Shown piece by piece: positions 1 to 7,578 of a DNA stretch of 64,000 nucleotides; the first letter of the stretch is position 1, and every line of letters begins with the position of its first letter. The stretch is from the NCBI GenBank assembly GCA_934526015.1, contig CAKSZY010000002.1:1-64000 (forward strand), in the 5' to 3' direction. The translations under genes and the position numbers were made by a program. Under the pieces are notes generated by a model, which searched no databases, had not been told where the DNA came from, and was given only the letters and a program-made list of their open reading frames with translations. This DNA is from an uncultured Dokdonella sp. GTDB taxonomy: Bacteria > Pseudomonadota > Gammaproteobacteria > Xanthomonadales > Rhodanobacteraceae.

Positions 1-3
1 AAG

Positions 4-430
4 AAGAAGCTTGAAAGCGCCCCTCATCCGCGGCTGCCGCCGCACCTTCTCCCCGTCGCAACGGGGAGAAGGGACAGCTGGCGTTTTCTCTGAAACGCAA
101 CTTGCATTCTTGCGACAGCGATTGCCTTCCTTCGCCCCGCGCAGCGGGGAGAAGGTGGTGCGGCAGCACCGGATGAGGGGCCGTGGGAGGTGGGGTGCGA
201 TCGCCGATGCAGCCGTGCGCAAGCGCCGTTTCATCGGCCCAACCGGTGAAGCAAAGAAGCGCCCCTCATCCGCGGCTGCCGCCGCACCCCGGATCGAGTC
301 CGGGGCAGGCTCTTCTCCCCGTCGCAACGGGGAGAAGGGACAGGCATGCGCGTTCACCAGAGTGCAGCCTTGCATTCCTGCGACAGTGCCAGTCTTCCTT
401 CGCCCCGCACAGCGGGGAGAAGGGATTGCA
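4..430. repeat. Two imperfect copies of a dyad-rich intergenic repeat
   Basis: This stretch has no convincing gene. It holds two related units, about 16-180 and 254-430. Each begins with the same 28-base block (around 18-45 and 260-287) and then has two short hairpins of the type CTTCTCCCC...GGGGAGAAG, at 46-73, 127-155, 312-339 and 393-424. The stems are 8 to 11 bp with 5 to 9 base loops. Open frames through it are shadows rich in Arg, Pro and Ser. The copies lie downstream of rnr, which reads leftward and stops at 549, so they may act as transcript-end hairpins. Similar palindromes are common between genes in high-GC proteobacteria. Confidence 0.75.
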
Positions 431-548
431 TGCGCCAACGCCTGCTTTCACCGCCCCATTCCAATGCATTTCTGGAGCTTGCTCCGCTGCCCTTGCGACT
501 CCGGTCAGCTCCTCTTCCGAGCAAGCCCGGCTCTGTGAAGTCCGGCGC

Positions 549-3038
549 CTACCCGCGCGCCTCGGCGACGAGGCGGAAATCGATCTTGCGGTCCTCGAGG
601 CTGGCGCGCAGCACCTGCACGCGCACGGCATCGCCGAGGCGGAACTTCATGCCGCGGCGTTCACCGGTGAGCAGGTGTCGCAGCGGGTCAAAGTGGTAGT
701 AGTCGTTCGGCAACTGGGTGATGTGGACGAGGCCGGTGATCTTCGAGTCGGTCAGCTCGACGAACAGGCCGAACGAGGCGACTCCGGAGACGACGCCGTC
801 GAACTCGCTGCCGACGTGCTTTTCCATCCACGCGCACTTGTAGCGCTCGTCGACGTCGCGCTCGGCTTCCTGCGCGCGCCGCTCGTTGTGCGAGCAATGC
901 ACCGCCATCGAGGCCATCCGCGTCGGCGAATAGGCATGCGTCGCCGGCTTGCCGCCGCTGATCGCGTGGCGGATCGCCCGATGCACGAGGAGATCCGGAT
1001 AGCGACGGATCGGCGAGGTGAAATGCGTGTAGGCCTCCAGCGCGAGACCGAAGTGGCCGGTGTTTTCCGGCTGGTAGACCGCCAGGCTCTGCGAGCGCAG
1101 CAGCACCGACTCGATCAGGCCGACGTCGGCACGATTGCGGATCTTCTTCAGCAGTGCGGCGAAATCGGCCGGTCGCACTTCGCCGGCCGGCGGCAGGCCC
1201 AGCTTGAATTCGCGCAGGAACTCCAGCAGGTCGTCGTACTTGGATGCCGGCGGCGGTTCGTGCACGCGGAAGGGCGCGGGAATGCGCTTGCGGATCAGGA
1301 ACTTCGCCGCCTCGACGTTGGCCGCGATCATGCACTCCTCGATCAGCTTGTGGGCATCGTTGCGCGGCTCGCTGTCGAGCTGGATCACCTCGCCGGCGGC
1401 GCCGAGGCGGAACTTGACCTCGCTCGACTCGAAATCGATTGAACCGCGCTTCTGCCGTGCCTTGGCAAGCAGCTTGTAGAGCTGGTGGAGATGTTCGACG
1501 TGCGGCAGCAAGGCGCCGAGTTCGTCGCGTGCATCGGCATCCCTTTCGCCGATCGCCTGCCACACGCGCGTGTAGGTCAGGCGCGCGTGCGAGCGCATGA
1601 CGGCTTCGTGGAAAGTCGATCGGGTGACCTCGCCGTTGCGGTCGACCTGCATGTCGCAGACCATGCAGAGGCGGTCGACGCGCGGATTCAGCGAACAGAT
1701 GCCATTGGAAAGCGCCTCCGGCAGCATCGGCACGACGAAGCCGGGGAAATACACCGAGGTGGCGCGGTTGAACGCCTCTTCGTCGAGCGCGCTGTCGACG
1801 CGCACGTACTGCGACACGTCGGCGATCGCCACCACGAGGCGGAACCCGTGCGCGTTCGGCTCGGCGTAGACGGCATCGTCGAAGTCGCGCGCGTCCTCGC
1901 CGTCGATGGTCACCAGCGGCAAACCGCGCAGGTCGGTGCGACCGGCGCTGGCGGCCGGCGAAACGCTCGGCTCGACTTCGGCGGCTTCGCGCAGCGCGGC
2001 TTGCGGCCATTCGTGCGGCAGGCCGTGGCTGGCAATCGCCATCTCGACGAGGATGGACGGCGTCAGGCGCTCGCCGAGCACGGCGAGGATCTTTCCCATC
2101 GGGCCGCGATACGCGGTCGGCGGATCGCTGATTTCGGCGATGACGATCTGGCCGGCGCGCGCGCCCTGCGACTCGCCGGGCCGGATCAGCACGTCCTGGT
2201 GCAGGCGGCGGTCATCGGGAGCGACCAGGGTCAGGCCGTTCTCGACGATCACGCGCCCGACCAAGCGCGGCGAACGCCGTTCGAGCACCTCGACGATCGC
2301 GCCCTGGCGACGCCCGCGGCGATCGACGCCGATGACGCTGCCGAGCACGCGGTCACCGTGCAGCACCGGCCGCATCTGCGCCGGCGACAGGTAGAGATCC
2401 TCGCCGCCGCTGTCGGGGCGCAGGAAGCCGTAGCCTTCCGCATTGGCCAGGACGACGCCGGCGATGAGGTCGAGCTTCTCGGCGACGCCGTAGCCGCCGC
2501 GGCGGTTCTGCAGCAACTGGCCGTCGCGCACCATCGCGGCCAGGCGCTTGCTGAGCGCCTCGACGTCCTGTTCGCTGGAAAGTCCCAGCGCGCGCGCCAG
2601 CACTTCGGTCTTCATCAGCGAGCCCTGTTCGCCGAGCAGGGCGAGGATCGCCTCGCGGCTCGGAATCGGACGCGCGTAGCGCTGCGCCTCGCGTTCGGCG
2701 AACGGATCGCGCATCGACGTGCTGCGCGCCGGCGCGGCCTGCGTCTTGTCGCGCGACTTCGTGCCGGCGGTACGCGGATCGTCCGTCCAGGTCTTGGCTG
2801 CACGCGCCGGCTTCGCGCCGCGCGGCGCGGATGACCCGGCCTTCGCCGCCGGGCGGGCGCCGCCCGCCTTGCCCTTTGCAGGCTCGAACACCGGCGGCAG
2901 CCAAGGTGCCGGCTTGGCCTTCGATTTCTTCGCCGCCGCCTTGGCCGCCGGCTTGCCGCGCGCGGCGGACGTGGCCGCGCCTTTCGGCGTTTTGCCTTTC
3001 GCTGCACGCGACGTGTTGTTCGTGGTTTTCTTGGTCAC
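549..3038 (-). CDS. rnr: Ribonuclease R
   Basis: 3'-5' exoribonuclease of the RNB/RNase II family that degrades structured RNA in the cytoplasm. About 829 aa against about 813 in E. coli. Order: a Lys/Ala/Pro-rich extension (about 1-115), a winged-helix part with a cold-shock-like GYGFLRPD segment near 203-210, the RNB catalytic core with DGEDARDFDD at about 379-388, and a C-terminal S1 domain ending at the stop with no basic tail. I chose the GTG at 3038 because AAAGGAG lies 11 bases upstream and the basic extension begins there. The frame stays open back to 3284, but that would run through the antisense of tRNA-Leu. Convergent repeats follow its stop. The unusual point is the lysine-rich tract at the N-terminus; in E. 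coli it is C-terminal. Confidence 0.97.
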   Translation of the reverse strand: MTKKTTNNTSRAAKGKTPKGAATSAARGKPAAKAAAKKSKAKPAPWLPPVFEPAKGKAGGARPAAKAGSSAPRGAKPARAAKTWTDDPRTAGTKSRDKTQAAPARSTSMRDPFAEREAQRYARPIPSREAILALLGEQGSLMKTEVLARALGLSSEQDVEALSKRLAAMVRDGQLLQNRRGGYGVAEKLDLIAGVVLANAEGYGFLRPDSGGEDLYLSPAQMRPVLHGDRVLGSVIGVDRRGRRQGAIVEVLERRSPRLVGRVIVENGLTLVAPDDRRLHQDVLIRPGESQGARAGQIVIAEISDPPTAYRGPMGKILAVLGERLTPSILVEMAIASHGLPHEWPQAALREAAEVEPSVSPAASAGRTDLRGLPLVTIDGEDARDFDDAVYAEPNAHGFRLVVAIADVSQYVRVDSALDEEAFNRATSVYFPGFVVPMLPEALSNGICSLNPRVDRLCMVCDMQVDRNGEVTRSTFHEAVMRSHARLTYTRVWQAIGERDADARDELGALLPHVEHLHQLYKLLAKARQKRGSIDFESSEVKFRLGAAGEVIQLDSEPRNDAHKLIEECMIAANVEAAKFLIRKRIPAPFRVHEPPPASKYDDLLEFLREFKLGLPPAGEVRPADFAALLKKIRNRADVGLIESVLLRSQSLAVYQPENTGHFGLALEAYTHFTSPIRRYPDLLVHRAIRHAISGGKPATHAYSPTRMASMAVHCSHNERRAQEAERDVDERYKCAWMEKHVGSEFDGVVSGVASFGLFVELTDSKITGLVHITQLPNDYYHFDPLRHLLTGERRGMKFRLGDAVRVQVLRASLEDRKIDFRLVAEARG

Positions 3039-3156
3039 GTGTTCTGGAACTCCTTTTCGCGCGGATCGACGATCGACGCGCATGGATGTGATTGACAGGC
3101 ATCGGGCCCGCCCAGTATCGTTCGCGCCCCCGAATGGCACGCGCCACGCGGGGAAT

Positions 3157-3241
3157 GCCCAGGTGGCGGAATTGGTAGACGCACTAGCTTCAGGTGCTAG
3201 CGGGGCGACCCGTGGAGGTTCGAGTCCTCTCCTGGGCACCA
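3157..3241 (+). tRNA. tRNA-Leu (anticodon CAG)
   Basis: An 85-base tRNA with encoded CCA. The acceptor strands GCCCAGG (3157-3163) and CCTGGGC (3231-3237) pair fully. The anticodon stem CTAGC/GCTAG encloses the loop TTCAGGT, giving CAG, and there is a class II variable arm and the T-loop GTTCGAGTCC. It sits just upstream of the divergently read rnr. Its 3' end is the attachment site of the integrated element to the right; integration has left the tRNA intact. Confidence 0.97.
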
Positions 3242-3258
3242 TATAACAGTCCGCGGCG
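3220..3258 (+). other. attL: tRNA-Leu 3' end at the left edge of the element
   Basis: The block starting at the T-loop (TCGAGTCCTCTCCTGG) and running through the CCA end to CAGTCCGCGGCG recurs at 19214-19251 with one G missing and one A-to-G change. The integrase gene starts 144 bases inside this end, the usual layout for a tRNA-targeting tyrosine integrase. Similarity continues, more weakly, into the terminator at 3285-3311. Confidence 0.85.
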
Positions 3259-3284
3259 AGCCGCATAGTACCGCCGGACACCAC

Positions 3285-3311
3285 AAAAACCCCGCGAAAG
3301 CGGGGTTTTTT
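3285..3311 (+). terminator. Rho-independent terminator after tRNA-Leu
   Basis: Perfect stem CCCCGC/GCGGGG (3290-3295 and 3300-3305), a GAAA tetraloop and six T. It ends tRNA-Leu transcription ahead of the integrase. A near-identical copy lies at the other end of the element (19283-19303), so one of the two came with the element. Confidence 0.9.
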
Positions 3312-3401
3312 GTTCCGCCCCCGTCCGCTGCCATCCGCTTGAATCCTGCCCCCTGTAGGGATACGGTTTGGGATACCGCCCCGAACCCCGTAGGGATACC
3401 G

Positions 3402-4643
3402 ATGCCTCGCCAGGCCATCGCGCTGACCGAGCTGAAAATCCGCAACACGAAACCCGGAGACCGCGAGCAGCGACTCTACGATGGCGGCGGGCTCTACCTG
3501 AGCATCGCGCCATCGGGCGCGCGGTGGTGGCGCCTGAAATACATCGTAGCAGGTAAGGAGCGACGCACCGGACTCGGGGCATATCCCGAGGTCTCGCTAC
3601 AGCAGGCGCGCCTGGCGCGTGACAAGGTGCGGGCGCAACTGCGCGAGGGCAAGGATCCGATCGACCAGCGTCGTGATGCCCGCGCGGCGAAGCAGCGTGA
3701 GACCGATGGCGCGTTCGAGAAGGTCGCCGAGCGCTGGCTCGCCAGAAAGGCCAGCGGCGCCAAGGGCAAGGGCTGGGCGCCCGAGACGCACCGCAAGGCG
3801 AAATTCGTGGTGCAGACCTATCTCAACCCTGCTCTCGCCGGCCACCCGATCGCCACGCTTGCCACGCCGCAAGCCGCCAAGGTGATCGAGCAGATCGCCT
3901 CACATGCCCCGAACCTCGCCGCGAAAGCACGGCAATACCTCGGCGGCATCGTCGACTTCGCCATCAAGGAGGGCCTGCGCGAGGACGGTCGCCTGCTTTC
4001 GCTGCGCGGCACGGTTCCGCACTACGAGAAGGGCCACATCCCCGCCGCGATCGAACCCGCCGACATCCGCGACGTTGCGTGCGCCATCGATGCCCATGGG
4101 TCGCCGGTAGTGCGCGCCGCCCTCACCCTCGCCATGCTCACCGCGATGCGTCCCGGCATCGTCGCCTCGGCGCGGTGGTGCGAGATCGACCTGGAAGCGA
4201 AGGAATGGCGGGTCGCCGCCGATCGGATGAAGATGGGATTCGCGCACATCGTTCCCCTGCCCGACCAGGCAGTCGAGGTGCTCAAGGCCATGCAGGCGTT
4301 CAGCGCCGGCGGCGAGTACGTGTTCCCCCCGCTCGCGCGCCAGAAGTCGCCGCACCTCAACCGCGACAGTTTGTCGAAGGCGCTGCGCGACATGGGCTTC
4401 CAGGGCCGGCACGCCACACACGGCTTCCGCGGCATGCTGCGCACCGCCGGGCGCGAGCGCCTGGGCTTCGACATCGACGTGCTCGAGGCGCAGCTGGCGC
4501 ACGCCAAGCGTGGCGACGTGCAGAAGGCCTACGATCGCACGACCTTCGGCGACGAGCGCCGCGAGGCCATGCAGAAGTGGGCGGACTACCTCGATGCGCT
4601 GCGCGCGAGTGCGAGCGTGTTGCCGATGAAGCGGAGGGCATGA
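3402..4643 (+). CDS. Tyrosine-recombinase integrase (P4/DUF4102 type)
   Basis: Site-specific recombinase that integrates and excises the element at tRNA-Leu. 413 aa. The N-terminal DUF4102-like domain (about 1-90) has the typical LYLSI and WRLKY segments, a core-binding domain follows (about 105-205), and then the catalytic domain. All five expected residues are visible: R250 (in AMRPG), H340 and R343 (HGFR), H367 (LAHA) and the nucleophile Y377 (KAYDR). The frame is open to 3339, but this ATG starts where the family normally does (PRQAIALTELKIRN). The gene directly follows attL and the tRNA terminator. The next gene starts one base after its stop, so they are probably co-transcribed. Confidence 0.95.
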   Translation: MPRQAIALTELKIRNTKPGDREQRLYDGGGLYLSIAPSGARWWRLKYIVAGKERRTGLGAYPEVSLQQARLARDKVRAQLREGKDPIDQRRDARAAKQRETDGAFEKVAERWLARKASGAKGKGWAPETHRKAKFVVQTYLNPALAGHPIATLATPQAAKVIEQIASHAPNLAAKARQYLGGIVDFAIKEGLREDGRLLSLRGTVPHYEKGHIPAAIEPADIRDVACAIDAHGSPVVRAALTLAMLTAMRPGIVASARWCEIDLEAKEWRVAADRMKMGFAHIVPLPDQAVEVLKAMQAFSAGGEYVFPPLARQKSPHLNRDSLSKALRDMGFQGRHATHGFRGMLRTAGRERLGFDIDVLEAQLAHAKRGDVQKAYDRTTFGDERREAMQKWADYLDALRASASVLPMKRRA

Positions 4644-4644
4644 G

Positions 4645-5265
4645 GTGGCCTACTTGACAGGCATCGTCGACACGGTGGGGCTGGTCACGGCCGATGTCCG
4701 TGCGGGTGCGATCCGGTTTGAGGATAGAGGGATATCACCCACCTGGGTTCCTTCGATCCACATATTCGCTCGGGCCGTCGACGTCCCCGACGAGTTCGTG
4801 GATCTCACGACCGAAGCATGGGGCAGCGAGTGGACTGGCGTGTTGAAGCACACCGTCATCCTCCTTTGGCCAGAACCGCCGCGATGCGTCAAGGGCATGG
4901 ATGATGAGGCTGTAGTCGGCGAACTCAGGATGATGGCCGCGCACTTCGCATACCTACAACACTTCGGATCTGCGCTGGAACGTGTCGCACTGGCGTGGCT
5001 TGAATCCGAGCACGATCGATGGGTTTATCGCCCACGGCTGGCCGCTGACAGAGCCCGGAAGGTCGGCAAGAACGGAGCGCACACACAAGCTCGGAAACAC
5101 GCCGCCACAGCCCAAGCGGTGCGCAGGCTGTGGGCTGAATATGAGAAGAGGGGCGTCGCCGAACACAACCGTTCCGCGATGATCGCGAAGAAGCTCCAAC
5201 TGGGGCGCACGACCGTAAATCGCTGCATTGCCGCCGCATCACTAAGAAATCCGCCCACACGCTAG
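4645..5265 (+). CDS. Hypothetical protein with C-terminal helix-turn-helix-like segment
   Basis: 206 aa of unknown function. GTG start one base after the integrase stop, suggesting translational coupling. The N-terminal part (about 1-110) has no motif I recognise. The middle is basic. The last 40 residues (NRSAMIAKKLQLGRTTVNRCI) look like a DNA-binding helix-turn-helix, as in resolvase or phage regulators. It may assist excision or regulation because it is tied to the integrase. I do not recognise a family. Confidence 0.65.
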   Translation: MAYLTGIVDTVGLVTADVRAGAIRFEDRGISPTWVPSIHIFARAVDVPDEFVDLTTEAWGSEWTGVLKHTVILLWPEPPRCVKGMDDEAVVGELRMMAAHFAYLQHFGSALERVALAWLESEHDRWVYRPRLAADRARKVGKNGAHTQARKHAATAQAVRRLWAEYEKRGVAEHNRSAMIAKKLQLGRTTVNRCIAAASLRNPPTR

Positions 5266-5334
5266 GCACTGGTTAGTCTGGCATCGCATCGTGTGCCACG
5301 TTGCCGCACGCCGCCGCCCTGAACCGGGGCGACC

Positions 5335-5583
5335 GTGTCGGCGGGAGACGTGGCCGTGCATCAATCGACTGTTCCCGCGCCCGCGATTGCGCCGGGCGAT
5401 CGCTTCCTTCGCTTGCCCCATGTTCTCGACCTGGTCGGCATCGGCCGCACGGCCTGGACCGACTATGTCCGCGTCGGACGCGCACCCTCGAGCTTCAAGG
5501 TTGGAGCCGCGACGTGCTGGCTCGAATCCGAGGTTCGGGCATGGATGGCAGCGCGCATCGCCGAATCGCGGCGCGTTGCGTGA
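5335..5583 (+). CDS. AlpA-family phage transcriptional regulator / excisionase-like
   Basis: 82 aa. The core (about 22-75), FLRLPHVLDLVGIGRTAWTD, then WLESEVRAWMAARIAE, is the AlpA (MerR-like winged helix) signature found in P4-like phages and satellites. There it activates the integrase or early genes or acts as an excisionase. The frame opens at the GTG at 5335. A later GTG at 5356 has a better ribosome site (GGGAG at 5343-5347, 8 bases away), so the true protein may be 75 aa. It lies between the integrase pair and the structured RNA candidate, a place typical of control genes. Confidence 0.75.
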   Translation: MSAGDVAVHQSTVPAPAIAPGDRFLRLPHVLDLVGIGRTAWTDYVRVGRAPSSFKVGAATCWLESEVRAWMAARIAESRRVA

Positions 5584-5723
5584 TGGCGACCGTCCGCCCA
5601 ATCGCTCCGGCCGGCTTGACGCCACTGCTCCGTTCGTGGCAGGCTGGTTCAACGGAGCGTAGAAACTCCACCTGTAGCGGCATCCGCACCCGTAAGCGCG
5701 GTTTTTTTGTGCCCGACGTTTCC

Positions 5724-5803
5724 GTCGGGAGGGCGGCAGTCATACAACAGCGCCTCGGCGCGAAAGCTGCCCGCCGTCTACAGGCGGTTTCTACCCTCCC
5801 GAC
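5724..5803 (+). ncRNA. Candidate C4-type antisense immunity RNA
   Basis: A compact multibranch fold can be drawn by eye. The closing stem is GTCGGGAGGG (5724-5733) with CCCTCCCGAC (5794-5803), 10 perfect pairs. Inside are GGCAG/CTGCC (5735-5739, 5767-5771) around a GCGC/GCGC hairpin (5750-5753, 5758-5761), and CCGCC/GGCGG (5771-5775, 5783-5787) with the 7-base loop GTCTACA. Size, architecture and position just before a tiny membrane-protein gene resemble C4 RNA of P1/P7 and the related P4 CI RNA, which silence downstream prophage genes. A T7 run at 5702-5708 precedes it. The family assignment is from memory, not from a covariance search. Confidence 0.6.
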
Positions 5804-5867
5804 ACCCACGGGAGCGGTGCATTCAATCATCTCCCCGTGGTCATCCGACCCATCCGGAGACGCCACC

Positions 5868-6005
5868 ATGCACTTGCTCCCTCGCGTGCCCGCCGCACGC
5901 TCGCACGCTTCATCCGATACCCGCGAAACGTTCGCCCTCACCCTCGGCGCCCTCATCGCGCACGTCGCCTGGCTTGCCGTGCTCACGGCCGGGGGTGCGG
6001 CATGA
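5868..6005 (+). CDS. Small predicted membrane peptide
   Basis: 45 aa, with one hydrophobic segment covering about residues 22-44 (FALTLGALIAHVAWLAVLTA). The ATG has a GGAGA ribosome site 7 bases upstream. Its TGA overlaps the ATG of the next gene (ATGA), the pattern that links the following genes too. In C4/P4-like immunity regions a small growth-inhibiting gene (icd, kil) follows the antisense RNA, and this peptide occupies that position. No sequence similarity supports naming it. Confidence 0.5.
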   Translation: MHLLPRVPAARSHASSDTRETFALTLGALIAHVAWLAVLTAGGAA

Positions 6006-6475
6006 ACCCGCTGCTCCGCGCCACCCGGCAAGCCGACAACCTCATCGACGTGCTCACGCGCGGCGAGAACGTCGGAGATGCGACGCTCGTCGAAGAGCTT
6101 CGCTCGCTGCGCACCAACCTCGACGACGCAGCCACCCTGATTCGATCCGCCCCCGACGATGAGGCCGGGTCAGGTGCCGCCGAAGGATGTGTCGCAACCA
6201 TGCCCCTCGCCGAGAACGCGACTCTGAAGCTCAAGCAAGGGAGCGGCCAGGTCCCTGGCGAGTTCGACGACATGGAGCGCGCAGAGCACGCCGAACGTGA
6301 AGTGCATGCGCTGCTCGTGATGGCAACGGATGCCTGCCTCGGCGACGAGGCGTTGGACGAGAAGGTGCTGTTCGAATACCTCCACTTGATGCTGCGCCTG
6401 TTCAAAGAGGCCCGCGCAGCTCGCGATGCGTCACGCGAGAAACTGCTCGCCGCGCTCGGGGAGGCCCGGTCATGA
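6002..6475 (+). CDS. Hypothetical protein, mostly helical
   Basis: 157 aa, acidic and rich in Ala, Glu and Leu, with no membrane segment or motif I recognise. I start it at the ATG that overlaps the previous stop (ATGA). The open frame extends further upstream, but there it encodes Arg/His-rich shadow sequence. It overlaps the next gene by four bases, so it is part of a translationally coupled run. Function unknown; early-region accessory phage protein by position. Confidence 0.6.
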   Translation: MNPLLRATRQADNLIDVLTRGENVGDATLVEELRSLRTNLDDAATLIRSAPDDEAGSGAAEGCVATMPLAENATLKLKQGSGQVPGEFDDMERAEHAEREVHALLVMATDACLGDEALDEKVLFEYLHLMLRLFKEARAARDASREKLLAALGEARS

Positions 6476-6705
6476 CCTACTCGATCCCCGGCGCCATCGC
6501 CGCCATCGAAACGGCGCTCCGCGACAAACCGGATGCCGCCGCCCTCTTCGAGATCCTCGCCACCGACTACCGCTCCGCAGATGCGGCGCGCGACAGCTAC
6601 GATGCCAAGTTTCAGCTCCTTGAATCCGTCGGCATCGACACCGTCGCGCTTCTCGAGTGCATCGAGCGCGGTAGCGTCACGAGCGCCGCGGAAGGTTCTG
6701 CATGA
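6472..6705 (+). CDS. Hypothetical small protein
   Basis: 77 aa, starting in an ATGA overlap with the previous gene and ending in one with the next. The sequence is helical and acidic (IPGAIAAIETALRDKPDAAA) with no known motif. Coding is supported by the coupling pattern and by normal amino acid composition compared with the Arg-rich shadow frames. Function unknown. Confidence 0.55.
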   Translation: MTYSIPGAIAAIETALRDKPDAAALFEILATDYRSADAARDSYDAKFQLLESVGIDTVALLECIERGSVTSAAEGSA

Positions 6706-6950
6706 GCGCGTCCGCCTCGAAACCCCTGTCGTCAACCCTCCGCGGGAATCTCGCGGAGGTGTCGCGTGCGCAGCGCGAGCTTCGGCGTGCGCTCAAGGCT
6801 TGCCGGAACTGCGGCGGCGTGTCGGAGTTCGAGTGGGCGGCGGCTGTTGCCACGTCGCTCGCGGCTGCATCGGGCGCGATTCGCGTCGAGTGCAGGCGCC
6901 ATTCCGATGCAATCGGCGCCCAGGCGGGTATGCCGGCGGGGCTGCCATGA
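6702..6950 (+). CDS. Hypothetical small protein with a CxxC pair
   Basis: 82 aa. ATGA overlap at both ends. The middle has CRNCGG (about residues 34-39) and there is a later Cys in VECRRH, which could bind a metal, though spacing is not that of a standard zinc finger. The rest is basic and helical. Function unknown; another link in the coupled chain leading to the replication gene. Confidence 0.5.
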   Translation: MSASASKPLSSTLRGNLAEVSRAQRELRRALKACRNCGGVSEFEWAAAVATSLAAASGAIRVECRRHSDAIGAQAGMPAGLP

Positions 6951-7156
6951 GCGCCCGCGCGCGCCGCGCCGCGCGGCCGGCGTCGGACGTGGCCACGCTG
7001 CGGCGTATTGAACGCCTTATCGTTGCCGCGCGGTCGCAAGTCATTTCGATCGGATGCGATCCCGAAGACGACCCGCGGTTGCTGGCGGGAGCAGAGGGCG
7101 ATCTCATCATGGCGCGCGAACTGATCCGCCGGCTGCTCACACAGGCAGGCGGATGA
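6947..7156 (+). CDS. Hypothetical small protein
   Basis: 69 aa, beginning at the ATG that overlaps the previous stop (ATGA). The frame is open further upstream, but that part is shadow. The N-terminus is basic (SARARRAARPA), followed by an amphipathic helical part. The stop at 7154-7156 overlaps the next start. No recognisable motif; assigned as coding because of the coupling pattern. Confidence 0.5.
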   Translation: MSARARRAARPASDVATLRRIERLIVAARSQVISIGCDPEDDPRLLAGAEGDLIMARELIRRLLTQAGG

Positions 7157-7578
7157 TGCGCCGGCCACCTTACGGGCAGCGAGTGGAGGCCTGGGCCCTG
7201 CGCCCCGGCCACAAGCTGTTGGTGTTTGCCGGCCCGAAAGCCTGGGATGCCGCGCTCTGGTATCTCGGCCGCGATGCCGACGGCGAGCACCGCGCCGCGC
7301 ACGTGCTGGTGCTGCCGCCCGACGCGACGGCACGCGCCGCGTCATTCGCCTGGCCGGTGCGTCGACGGCCGGTGGTGGTGGTGTCGACCTGCGAGAACGA
7401 CGCGGTACTCGTGCCGCTGTTCGGTGCCCTGCAGCGCGATGGTGCGTGGTCGGTCGAACTGTACGCGGCCGATGCCTCGATCGGCGCTGTCGAGCTCGAA
7501 TGGCAGTTGCTGTGCGTGCACTGGGGTCATCCATTCACGGACCCCGCACCGCGCATGCGTGAGGCCACGGCAGCATGA
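7153..7578 (+). CDS. Hypothetical protein upstream of the VirE-type gene
   Basis: 141 aa. Two ATGs are possible (7153 and 7156); the first overlaps the previous stop. The protein has beta-rich segments (KLLVFAGPKAWDAALWYLG, RPVVVVSTCENDAVLVPLFG) that suggest a Rossmann- or Toprim-like fold. I see no catalytic signature, so this is only an impression. It overlaps the VirE-type ATPase gene by four bases and may work with it in replication. Confidence 0.6.
   Translation: MMRRPPYGQRVEAWALRPGHKLLVFAGPKAWDAALWYLGRDADGEHRAAHVLVLPPDATARAASFAWPVRRRPVVVVSTCENDAVLVPLFGALQRDGAWSVELYAADASIGAVELEWQLLCVHWGHPFTDPAPRMREATAA

Noticed and set aside
3039..3284. 82-codon N-terminal extension of rnr
   Set aside because: It would be coded antisense to tRNA-Leu and its att site, and the GTG at 3038 has a strong ribosome site.
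4079..4657. 192-codon plus-strand frame inside the integrase gene
   Set aside because: Arg/Pro/His-rich shadow of the integrase catalytic domain in another frame.
5301..6005. 234-codon frame over the AlpA gene and RNA candidate
   Set aside because: Only its last 45 codons, with their own ribosome site and membrane helix, look real; the rest covers the AlpA gene in another frame and the structured RNA.
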